64,000 nt of DNA from Microcoleus sp. FACHB-68. Its GTDB lineage: Bacteria > Cyanobacteriota > Cyanobacteriia > Cyanobacteriales > Oscillatoriaceae. The translations under genes were made by a program, and so were the position numbers. This document shows positions 54,073 to 60,621 of the stretch, piece by piece (positions within the stretch are counted from its first letter, which is position 1; each line of letters opens with the position of its first letter). The stretch covers positions 425,266 through 489,265 of the forward strand of contig NZ_JACJOT010000009.1 of NCBI RefSeq assembly GCF_014695715.1. The letters run 5' to 3'. The notes beneath the pieces were generated by a model that ran no database searches, was not told where the DNA came from, and was given only the letters and a program-made list of their open reading frames with translations.

Positions 54073-54492
54073 TCAGGCTTTTAACAATTTAGAAATGATT
54101 TCTTGCGCCGGCATTCCAGATGCGATCGCGTCCTTGATTTTCTGCGCTCGCTGTTGTGCGATCGCATTGCCGGTGTTGCCGCCCGGAACGTGCAAATGAT
54201 GGAGCCGGCTGTTTTCTCTCCAGCTGTAGCGATAATATTCTGATTTAGTTCGGGCAGTGCCGCCCGGTGCATAAGTGGAAATGCACCCATTATTTGATTC
54301 GCTAACAGCAATTGATTCGCTAACAAGATCGTCTGTTGGATCAATTGATTCGCTAACAGCAGTTTCATGGGGTGTTAGCGAATCAAATTTTTCCCAGGAT
54401 GAGTCGGGGATGTACTCACCTGTCCGCTCCACTATATAAGGAGTCAGATCGAACAATGCCGACTGTGACTCTGCCGGCACTTTCTTCCTCAT
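54073..54492 (-). CDS. Element-associated hypothetical protein with GGTAR/YYRY motif
   Basis: A 139-aa protein. A Ser/Glu-rich middle has three VSES units coded by GATTCGCTAACA repeats. The C-terminal part (YAPGGTARTKSEYYRYSWREN…HLHVPGGNTGNAIAQQRAQKIKDAIASG) resembles from memory a short conserved family found on cyanobacterial mobile elements and likely to bind DNA. The start overlaps the upstream gene by 4 bp. Confidence 0.6.
   Translation of the reverse strand: MRKKVPAESQSALFDLTPYIVERTGEYIPDSSWEKFDSLTPHETAVSESIDPTDDLVSESIAVSESNNGCISTYAPGGTARTKSEYYRYSWRENSRLHHLHVPGGNTGNAIAQQRAQKIKDAIASGMPAQEIISKLLKA
54296..54384. repeat. Iteron-like 12-mer GATTCGCTAACA cluster
   Basis: Direct copies at 54296-54307, 54314-54325 and 54347-54358 and an inverted copy at 54373-54384. 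A fifth copy lies at 47257-47268 in the virion operon. I found no others in the window. The spacing (18 and 33 bp) and inverted copy suggest protein-binding sites inside the coding region. Confidence 0.6.
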
Positions 54493-55118
54493 CGGTCAAA
54501 CTCCCATGTATTACTTGGATCTAATTCATTAAGTGAGTCAATGATGGAAGCGCCCATTATGAAGTCAAGAGTGGACGTGTTCTCCATGCGCCACCGTACT
54601 TTTAGTGCTGCCTCTAGTTCTGCGCTCTGGATGCGCGGATCGTAGTCTTTAAAATCTTGCGGTAAGGGTGCCGGCACTTCATTCCCATAAACCCAGCGGC
54701 GAAACTGATCCGTGATAAATTCCGCCCATGCGTCAGCCGCCAAAGCTGTATTGTTTTTGGGAACCCTTTCCATAAAGTCTAAAAGTTCTTTGGTGCGCTG
54801 GTAGCACTCAGCGCCACCGACCAAGCGCTCGACTCTGCTATGAGCAATTGAAAATCCGCCGTATTGCTCAACGTTTACGCGTGCTTGCTCTGGGGTTATC
54901 TGCCATTTTTTAGCTAACGAGTGAACCAAGTTTAGTTCTTGGATCGGTGAAAGGCGATCATTATCTACCATCCATAGCGCTATCGGCTCGCCGTCGTCAC
55001 CCTCAGAAACCGACATCGGGAAGGGGTCGCGCATTGGCATTCCCTGCTTGAAAATGGGAGCGAGTTCATCAAAAGTTGAGCCAGTTTTTAAAAATACCCA
55101 GCTATCGTGTGTGCTCAT
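54489..55118 (-). CDS. Hypothetical element protein (209 aa)
   Basis: A 209-aa soluble protein, start ATG 55118 (MSTHDSWVFLK), a better start than the GTG 60 bp upstream, which gives a low-complexity leader. Acidic and helical, with EQARVNVEQYGGFSIAHSRVERLVGGAECYQRTKELLDF and AWAEFITDQFRRWVYGNEVP. No family recognised. It precedes the GGTAR-motif gene by a 4-bp overlap, so the two are one unit. Confidence 0.55.
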   Translation of the reverse strand: MSTHDSWVFLKTGSTFDELAPIFKQGMPMRDPFPMSVSEGDDGEPIALWMVDNDRLSPIQELNLVHSLAKKWQITPEQARVNVEQYGGFSIAHSRVERLVGGAECYQRTKELLDFMERVPKNNTALAADAWAEFITDQFRRWVYGNEVPAPLPQDFKDYDPRIQSAELEAALKVRWRMENTSTLDFIMGASIIDSLNELDPSNTWEFDR

Positions 55119-55259
55119 AGTTGTTTCCGATGTTTCAGTAGGTTTCCGATGTTTCCAAAAAAGGGGTGACACGGGCATGAATCACCCCAGACGATAGGAA
55201 ACAGAGTGCTGATCCTATGCGTAGCCCCACTCCGATCAGCTTTGAATGGGGCGGGAATT

Positions 55260-55664
55260 TTAGAAGGGAATCGGAGGGAGAGTCGGATCGGATTCTGGAT
55301 CTGTATTCGGATCTGCTTCTGGGGGGAGAAATTCAAGATCAGGTGAGTTGGGGTCAATGCCTTCTTTCTTGAGAAATTCCGTTGTAAGTCCCCAGCGCCG
55401 GCGCAGTTCCTCTAGCTGATTTTTCTTTTCTTCAATCTGCCGGCTTAGTCGGTTCTTCTGGTGTTCTAACTGCGCGACCTCTTCCTCGGTTTGCACAAAA
55501 TGTTTGCGCTTGCCTTCTAGGGAGTTGATTTCCTCCATTAGCACTTGCAGTCCGTTGAAATACCAGTTTTCCCCTTCATCTACCGTCGCTTCTAGGTAGT
55601 AGCGGATTGATTCATAGTTGCCGATGTTGACAACCCGACCATACCCAACGGTTTTGATTTTCAT
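55260..55664 (-). CDS. Coiled-coil element protein (134 aa)
   Basis: A 134-aa protein from ATG 55664, which has AAGGAG about 9 nt upstream. The N terminus is a beta motif (MKIKTVGYGRVVNIGNYESIRYYLEATVDEGE), followed by a long charged coiled coil (about 65-105) and an acidic Pro-rich tail (PPEADPNTDPESDPTLPPIPF). A DNA- or protein-binding role is possible. It lies 41 bp downstream of the 267-aa gene. Confidence 0.6.
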   Translation of the reverse strand: MKIKTVGYGRVVNIGNYESIRYYLEATVDEGENWYFNGLQVLMEEINSLEGKRKHFVQTEEEVAQLEHQKNRLSRQIEEKKNQLEELRRRWGLTTEFLKKEGIDPNSPDLEFLPPEADPNTDPESDPTLPPIPF

Positions 55665-55704
55665 GCGGGATAATCTCCTTAATGCACGGGGCAAGAGTGC
55701 CGGC

Positions 55705-56505
55705 TCAACTGCTGTCGGCTGCCGGCTCTCCCCTAATCGGATCGCAATGATCCGAAATCAGATCCGCCAGATCCGCGAGCCAGATCCGCATTTTTTCGGC
55801 TGCCGGCACTGGGGCAACTGTCACAATTTCTACAGCTGTAACTGTCACATCTTCCTCACCGGCTGCCGGCTCTTCCTCTTCATCTGGTGAGTAAGCATCG
55901 AGGGCTGCGTCGATCAGTTCGTCTATGGATTTTCCACAGCCGGCACTGATGCGCTGCAGTTTTTTGTAAACCTCTGGGGAAAGTCTCACCGATTGCTTGC
56001 CGGTGTTCACTTCCATGATGTCAGCCACCAGCGACGCGGTGACAATTCCTTTATGGGAGGGGGTGTCGCTGATATCTAAAATTAGTTGCCATTTTTCGCG
56101 CAGCTCCCAGTCTTCTGCAATTTTTGTCAGCGGTCGGCACTGACTTTCATTTGCCGGCAGCCGGCTAAACCCTAAATTTATCAGTCGCAAAACTAGGGCC
56201 GCCGCTTCCATAAGCCGGTTGCAATAACTGACGGATTTATTCAGTGACTTCTGGCAATACTCCTTAAATGATCTAAATCTGCGGTGCTGGAACAAATTAA
56301 ATCGGCACATTCTCGCCAAGGCTATCCCCTGGCGAACAAAGGCTAATCCATCGCTCTTTAAGCGATCGTCTAAATAATCAAATATGTCCGGGCCGTTCGG
56401 CTCATAATCGAGCCGGCGAACAAATTGAACGAGTTCGTCAATGTGAGGGATGGGACTGTCTTCTAATTGAAGCGCTTCCCAATTAATCGCGGTGAGTGTG
56501 TTCAT
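55705..56505 (-). CDS. Putative DNA-binding element protein with ribbon-helix-helix-like segment (266 aa)
   Basis: A 266-aa protein from ATG 56505. The first 145 residues are helical (FKEYCQKSLNKSVSYCNRLMEAA, as in ParB/DUF3102-like helical domains). A ribbon-helix-helix-like stretch follows (GKQSVRLSPEVYKKLQRISAGCGKSIDELIDAAL, about 175-210), then an acidic tail with a run of Glu (SPDEEEEPAAGEEDVT). It is probably a replication, partition or regulatory protein. The upstream neighbour is the RHH gene. Confidence 0.6.
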   Translation of the reverse strand: MNTLTAINWEALQLEDSPIPHIDELVQFVRRLDYEPNGPDIFDYLDDRLKSDGLAFVRQGIALARMCRFNLFQHRRFRSFKEYCQKSLNKSVSYCNRLMEAAALVLRLINLGFSRLPANESQCRPLTKIAEDWELREKWQLILDISDTPSHKGIVTASLVADIMEVNTGKQSVRLSPEVYKKLQRISAGCGKSIDELIDAALDAYSPDEEEEPAAGEEDVTVTAVEIVTVAPVPAAEKMRIWLADLADLISDHCDPIRGEPAADSS

Positions 56506-56552
56506 AGATGGCACAAAAAATCCGAGCTAGTCGAACCAGCTCGGTGAGCAAT

Positions 56553-56720
56553 TTATTCAGATGGCTGTTGATGTTTCATTTGCTCAGCTAAAGTGTTCAG
56601 CTTCCGCAAATTATCTAACCGGCTCAGCTCTTTCTCTTCCTCCCGGACATACCACTCGATACACTCACGAGCAACCTTAAGCCGATCCTCTGCATCAAGA
56701 ATCAGTTGCCCAATGACTCC
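56553..56720 (-). other. Downstream frame, probable C-terminal part of the RHH protein after a frameshift
   Basis: In the frame offset from the RHH gene, GGVIGQLILDAEDRLKVARECIEWYVREEEKELSRLDNLRKLNTLAEQM reads as a plausible amphipathic helix protein of about 55 aa without its own good start. The switch lies at a run of five G (plus-strand C 56719-56723). One extra G, or a -1 ribosomal slip, would give a continuous LSLGGVIGQL. Confidence 0.5.
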
Positions 56721-56902
56721 CCCAGTGAGAGTTGCGACGTAATGGGTATCTTGCCTCTGCCCAATCTCTCCAGCAGATCCGCCACTGAGATATTCATGCT
56801 GGCTGCTATCTCTTCCAATCCCTTCTTGCCGTCCGGGGTTAGACGGGCGAAGATCCTCTGATCCTTTATCTGTCCGTGTTCCTCGTGCCTCGCCTTTGGC
56901 AT
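56702..56902 (-). CDS. Ribbon-helix-helix regulator
   Basis: A 66-aa protein (RIFARLTPDGKKGLEEIAASMNISVADLLERLGRGK) with the RHH pattern of plasmid and phage copy-number or toxin-antitoxin regulators. The last 11 residues look like an out-of-frame tail, so the true product may continue into the other frame (see 56553-56720). A strong inverted repeat starts about 47 bp upstream and is its likely autoregulatory site. Confidence 0.7.
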   Translation of the reverse strand: MPKARHEEHGQIKDQRIFARLTPDGKKGLEEIAASMNISVADLLERLGRGKIPITSQLSLGESLGN

Positions 56903-56948
56903 TACTTTCCATTGAACTCACCTGTCATGATTGTACATCCAATCTGCG

Positions 56949-56985
56949 GATTAGATGTCCAATGCTTGATATCCGACATCTAATC
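56949..56985. promoter_or_regulatory. Operator for the RHH regulator (11-bp inverted repeat)
   Basis: Perfect inverted repeat GATTAGATGTC (56949-56959) and GACATCTAATC (56975-56985) with a 15-bp spacer. Related half-sites, ACATCCAATC (about 56936) and ATGTCGAATC (about 57005), flank it. The array lies between the divergent RHH gene and the SAP-like gene, where an RHH dimer array would repress both. Confidence 0.7.
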
Positions 56986-57133
56986 TTTCATAATTTAGCA
57001 TATTGAATGTCGAATCTTGCAATAGGGGAGGACGGAAAACTCGAAGCCAACGAGCCAGACAGTAACATCTGCTACCGATTACCGGACTATCCGGACTTTC
57101 TAAGTAAAACGTCCTACTTCCAGGGAGTGCACG

Positions 57134-58072
57134 ATGAACCAGACCGACTACGAGAATATGAAGGTTGCCGAACTGACGGCAATTTGCAAAGGGAATGCAA
57201 AGTACGCGAACTACTCACGCTGCGGGAAAAAAGTTGATCTAATCGCTCACATGGTCAACTGCGATAAAGCTGAAGCCAAGGCACAGCAAGCAGTTGAGCA
57301 ATCCGCGCCGGTGACGCCAGGGGAAGGAAGCTGTGCGGCTGCCGCAGCTGGTTCGAGCAAAGCTGCAATTCCTGCAACTACATGGCAACACTATAACAAT
57401 CTGACCCTTGAGCAACTGCGCGACATCTGCAAAGCGGACGGTGTGAAGTACGCTCACCACTGGGGGTGCACCGGCAGAAAACAACTCATGGAATTCATGC
57501 TTGCCTGTGAAGGTGTGGAAAACCCGGCAGATTGGCCGCCCGGTGCCAGACCGCCAAAGCCGGCAGCCCTAACTCACATAAAAGTCACACCGGAAGAATA
57601 TCTTGACGACGTGGCAATGCCGGCACCCTTCTGGAGTTGCCAGATTACCAATTCCCTCACGTGGGGTCGGTGGCGATTCGGTGAAGGGCAGAGCCGGCAG
57701 CACGGGAAATATTTGTCAATCGCCTGCAGTGAACTCGGTCGCCACTGGATAATATTGTGGGATTGGCACTCGTTCGAGAGCGCGTGTAAGGAGCTAATTT
57801 ATGGGTTAACCCGACTGGGTGAGGCTGCTTTCCTCCCATCGCCGGGGTATCTACCAGCGCCGCCGGCGGAAGATGAAGAGCCGGCAGATGATAAGGATGG
57901 CGACAAAGCCGGTGGCGACCCACGACGGGAACGCCAAAACAATCGCCAAGAACCAGACCCCGAACACTGCGAACCAGACTCCGAACACTGCGAATCAGAC
58001 TCCGAACATAAGGGATTCAACAGCCGAAAGTTTCTGAAGGATTTTAGGCCGGTGGCGTGGGTGGCGCACTAA
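57134..58072 (+). CDS. SAP-like DNA-binding element protein with C-terminal heptapeptide repeats
   Basis: A 312-aa protein, start ATG 57134. Two SAP-like helix-extended-loop-helix motifs: about 8-42 (MKVAELTAICKGNAKYANYS) and about 95-130 (LTLEQLRDICKADGVKYAHH). A Pro/Glu-rich central part follows, then three 7-residue repeats (PDPEHCE, PDSEHCE, SDSEHKG; 21-bp period at 57953-58015). SAP motifs bind DNA or RNA. The stop overlaps the next start (TAATG), so it heads a four-gene plus-strand unit. Confidence 0.65.
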   Translation: MNQTDYENMKVAELTAICKGNAKYANYSRCGKKVDLIAHMVNCDKAEAKAQQAVEQSAPVTPGEGSCAAAAAGSSKAAIPATTWQHYNNLTLEQLRDICKADGVKYAHHWGCTGRKQLMEFMLACEGVENPADWPPGARPPKPAALTHIKVTPEEYLDDVAMPAPFWSCQITNSLTWGRWRFGEGQSRQHGKYLSIACSELGRHWIILWDWHSFESACKELIYGLTRLGEAAFLPSPGYLPAPPAEDEEPADDKDGDKAGGDPRRERQNNRQEPDPEHCEPDSEHCESDSEHKGFNSRKFLKDFRPVAWVAH

Positions 58073-58302
58073 TGACTCACACAAATAACGAATTAGATCC
58101 TGTCTACTGTCTACCCGGTGTAGACACGCTTTGCCTTACTTGTGCCGGCACTCATTTATGTGCCGGTAAAGAACACGGCTGCGGCTGCACATCCGCTGAC
58201 GACTGCCCAACACTTGGATGGTGCCCTAGTTGTTTACCGGACGAGTCGGTTGACGTTGCGCCTTATGGCTTTTTTGATCAATCTATCGAGGTGCCGGCAT
58301 GA
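58072..58302 (+). CDS. Cysteine-rich small protein, probable zinc binder
   Basis: A 76-aa protein, start ATG 58072 in the TAATG overlap. It has ten Cys: YCLPGVDTLCLTCAGTHLC, then GCGCTSADDCPTLGWCPSC. The CxxC and CxC spacing suggests one or two zinc knuckles. Function unknown. The stop overlaps the ATG of the next gene (ATGA), so it is co-translated. Confidence 0.65.
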   Translation: MTHTNNELDPVYCLPGVDTLCLTCAGTHLCAGKEHGCGCTSADDCPTLGWCPSCLPDESVDVAPYGFFDQSIEVPA

Positions 58303-58703
58303 CCGAACTTGAATTCGCAAAAACAAACATCTTGCGGCAACTGCAACACAACGAGTTTTTTGATGGGGTTGCCGTCATTACTACGCCAGGGGAAAAAGTT
58401 CTACTCATTGCCCACGCTTGCCGCGATTTACAGGATGAATTCAAACGGCGCGATATTGTGCCGGTGATTGCAATTAAGCCAGATCCGCAGTCAGTGCAAC
58501 TGGCATTACCTGAAACAGTAACCCTTGCTTTTGGCGTCCTAACTGCCGCTTTCTCTATAGCCTGCGACGGGCTGGCGCAGAGAAGTAACAAATCGGCAAA
58601 AGATCTAAGGCAGCTTTACACAAGGCTAGGGTATAAAACTATCCGGTCAATGTCGCCGGCTGAGTTAAAGGAATTTCTGGAGAAGAACACACCAGAGATA
58701 TAA
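58299..58703 (+). CDS. Tandem paralogue A, hypothetical (134 aa)
   Basis: A 134-aa protein whose start region (GTGCCGGC then ATGACCGAACTTGAA) is repeated at the next gene. It aligns along its length with paralogue B: MTELEFAKTNILRQLQ, RRDIVPVIAI, ITTPGEKVLLI, ending MSPAELKEFLEKNTPEI. A hydrophobic stretch about 70-90 (VTLAFGVLTAAFSIACDGLA) could be buried or membrane-spanning. No family recognised. Confidence 0.65.
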   Translation: MTELEFAKTNILRQLQHNEFFDGVAVITTPGEKVLLIAHACRDLQDEFKRRDIVPVIAIKPDPQSVQLALPETVTLAFGVLTAAFSIACDGLAQRSNKSAKDLRQLYTRLGYKTIRSMSPAELKEFLEKNTPEI

Positions 58704-58723
58704 ACACAGGAGAGTGTGCCGGC

Positions 58724-59128
58724 ATGACCGAACTTGAACTTGCAAAGGCTATTGTTTTGCACCAACTCGAAACCCTAGACCCCGGTGAAGGCGTTGCAAT
58801 CTTCAATATCCCAGAAGAAAAAGCAGCTAACCTCGTTGAAGCGCTCAAGGGTTTAAAGGATGAATTTAATCGGCGCGGGATTGTGCCGATTGTTGAAATT
58901 CACAAGGGAGATTCTGACCCAAGATTGCCCCCACTGGAAGAGATAGCACTCGTATTTGGGATCAACATCGTTGCCTTTGCCCTAGCCTGTGAGCAACTAG
59001 CCTTGAGAGGCACCCAATCAGAAAAAGAGTTAAGAGCTTATTACAGAAAAGCGGCAAAAACCCATATTGAATCAATGTCTGAATCTGAACTTAAAGAATT
59101 TATGGAGGAGGTATCACCAGAAAGTTAA
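58724..59128 (+). CDS. Tandem paralogue B, hypothetical (134 aa)
   Basis: A 134-aa protein of the same length as paralogue A, 20 bp downstream. Matching pieces: MTELELAKAIVLHQLE, FNRRGIVPIVEI, LVFGINIVAFALACEQLA, MSESELKEFMEEVSPES. The pair arose by tandem duplication and has diverged a good deal. It is the last gene before the non-coding region upstream of the recombinase. Confidence 0.65.
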   Translation: MTELELAKAIVLHQLETLDPGEGVAIFNIPEEKAANLVEALKGLKDEFNRRGIVPIVEIHKGDSDPRLPPLEEIALVFGINIVAFALACEQLALRGTQSEKELRAYYRKAAKTHIESMSESELKEFMEEVSPES

Positions 59129-59424
59129 GGCCGGCTGACGAGTTCCCATCACGCGACAGGGAACGAAATACACCCTAACCTTCCTAGGGTGTATCCCGGT
59201 GCGGTTCGCGACCAAATCGGCACGCTTTCGGGCGTGGGTGTTTGCCGGTGTGGGTATGCAGTTTTACGAAGAATTGACCTGACAAGGTTTCCTGAGTTCA
59301 TGACAGCACCGACACCGATTAACACCGCTAGGAAAGGGTTTAAAAGTGAATTGTTCTTCGGAGCTTGGGAGATTCGTGACCCTATTTTGTCCTAGTTAAT
59401 CGTTTTATCTCCCGTAAAAAAATA
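59129..59424 (+). ncRNA. Candidate bridge RNA / structured leader of the IS110-family recombinase
   Basis: A 296-bp non-coding region between paralogue B and the recombinase. Seen: a perfect 9-bp hairpin ATACACCCT (59168-59176) / AGGGTGTAT (59186-59194); CACGC/GCGTG (59221-59236); a possible long-range stem CGGTGC (59197-59202) / GCACCG (59306-59311). AGTTTTACG (59260-59268) is identical to the target flank ending at the core (45951-45959). GGGTGTTTGC (59236-59245) matches 8 of 10 bases of the complement of the other flank. AAAGTGAA (59343-59350) equals the element's right end (60608-60615). IS110-group bridge RNAs lie upstream of the transposase; guide order here differs from IS621. Confidence 0.45.
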
Positions 59425-60609
59425 ATGCTTATATTAGGTCTGGACGTTTGTAAAGACTCAGTTGTCGCGTGGCCGCTTGTCGAAGTTCCCCGCAATTTAA
59501 AGACGCATTTTAAAGAAAACAAACGCCCGATTAAGGATGATCCGCTTAAGTTTTATGCGAATAGTCGCGGGATAGCCGGCTTACTTGCGCTTGAACCAGA
59601 CGCGGTAATTATGGAGCCGACGGGCGTTCATTACTCATGGATTTTTGCTCACATTTGCGGGAAACACGACATTCCGGTGCTATGGGTCGGGCACAGTGAG
59701 GTTCGTCACTACCGCAAACAGAATAAGCTGCCTGACAAAAGCGATCAGGCTGACGCTTTGGCACTAGCTGCCTATGCCCTAAGCCACTGGGGAGAAGACG
59801 AGTTTTTTATCTCGTTTAGCCCTGGCGCTGCGGTGAAGCTGAGAGAATGCTACTTGCAGCTAAAGTCACTCGCTCGCATCCAATCGCCAATTATTAATAG
59901 ACTTCGCCAGCAGCTTGCGCGAGAATTTCCTGAAGCCGCGCTGAAAGAATCAAAGCCGGCAGCCGATGGGTTATCACCGCTTTGGGCTTGGGTTGCCGGC
60001 AGAGAAAGAAAGACAACCAAGCGATCATTTACTTATAGCCGGCTTCACGAAAAATCCATCGCTCCTATATATGGTGTGCAAATCTCTGGCTTTAGCCGAC
60101 GGCTTGCCGGTTGGCTGTGCGATATTCACCAGTGGGAGCGCGAACTAGAGTTTGAGATTAGGGAATTGCTTAACCTGCCCGAATTTACCCCCTACACCCA
60201 AGTGTTTAGAGGTTTCGGCTTTGGCCTGAGAACTCAAGCTTTAATCCTTAGCCAGATTTACCCGATATCGCGCTTCGATTCACTGGGAGGATTTAAGCGC
60301 CGGCTGGGAATGGCAAAAGTTGAGGAGAGCAGCGGCGACCGGGAAGCTTTTATTACGGGTGCCGGTTCTAAAATGTGCAGATCGGCACTTTACCTCTGGG
60401 TGATTACTGGAATTGCGCCGGCGCGGAATCGCTTAAAATCCTCCGCTGTGGAAAAACTCGGCAGTTTCTACGACGAAAGGCGATCGCGTTTTGCCGGCAC
60501 TGAAGACAATTCCGTTAAAGGCTTCGGCTCGTTAATTATCTGCCAGACGGCTGCCTATGGTTGCCGACTTTTATTCAAGGAATTGAAAAGGAGTATCTAC
60601 TTACCCTAA
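59425..60609 (+). CDS. IS110-family DEDD recombinase/transposase
   Basis: A 394-aa protein. The N-terminal RuvC-like DEDD set is complete: Asp7 (LILGLDVCKDS), Glu64 (VIMEPTGVHY), Asp107 and Asp110 (DKSDQADALALA). The C-terminal Transposase_20-type half has an HhH-like stretch (RGFGFGLRTQALILSQI) and Ser320 in GAGSKMCRSALYLWV, where the family has its catalytic serine. Such enzymes (Piv/MooV, IS621) act without terminal inverted repeats, using a short core and an RNA guide. Its stop is 12 bp from the element's right end, so it is the most likely mover of the whole unit. Confidence 0.88.
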   Translation: MLILGLDVCKDSVVAWPLVEVPRNLKTHFKENKRPIKDDPLKFYANSRGIAGLLALEPDAVIMEPTGVHYSWIFAHICGKHDIPVLWVGHSEVRHYRKQNKLPDKSDQADALALAAYALSHWGEDEFFISFSPGAAVKLRECYLQLKSLARIQSPIINRLRQQLAREFPEAALKESKPAADGLSPLWAWVAGRERKTTKRSFTYSRLHEKSIAPIYGVQISGFSRRLAGWLCDIHQWERELEFEIRELLNLPEFTPYTQVFRGFGFGLRTQALILSQIYPISRFDSLGGFKRRLGMAKVEESSGDREAFITGAGSKMCRSALYLWVITGIAPARNRLKSSAVEKLGSFYDERRSRFAGTEDNSVKGFGSLIICQTAAYGCRLLFKELKRSIYLP

Positions 60610-60619
60610 AGTGAACTCA

Positions 60620-60621
60620 GC
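60620..60621. repeat. Right core dinucleotide (GC) of the inserted element
   Basis: This is the partner of GC at 45959-45960. Excision across the pair keeps the phosphatase frame (the distance is 14,661 bp). The next bases, AAAAATCCCC, are the right target flank. Confidence 0.6.

Larger units (their letters stand above)
45961..60621 (+). mobile_element. 14.66-kb integrated element with virion-like operon and IS110-family recombinase
   Basis: The element is defined by the two phosphatase halves: homology ends at 45960 and resumes at 60622. Its length, 14,661 bp, is a multiple of three, and removal leaves …TYEESPEVLRKNPQSNVYNYNFLERG… in frame. Genes reach both edges: a peptidase stop codon at 45963 and a recombinase stop at 60609. 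It carries ten minus-strand virion-like genes, a tyrosine recombinase, regulators and a DEDD recombinase. No terminase, portal, major capsid or packaging ATPase is recognised. GCCGGC is as frequent as in the host, suggesting long residence in this lineage. Confidence 0.88.

Noticed and set aside
57007..57237. Open frame of 76 aa upstream of and overlapping the SAP-like gene
   Set aside because: It runs through the operator region and into the SAP gene in another frame, with no recognisable protein features.
59189..59395. Small open frame (68 aa) upstream of the IS110-family recombinase
   Set aside because: Its composition is unlike the neighbours and it covers hairpins and the guide-like matches; a structured RNA explains the region better.
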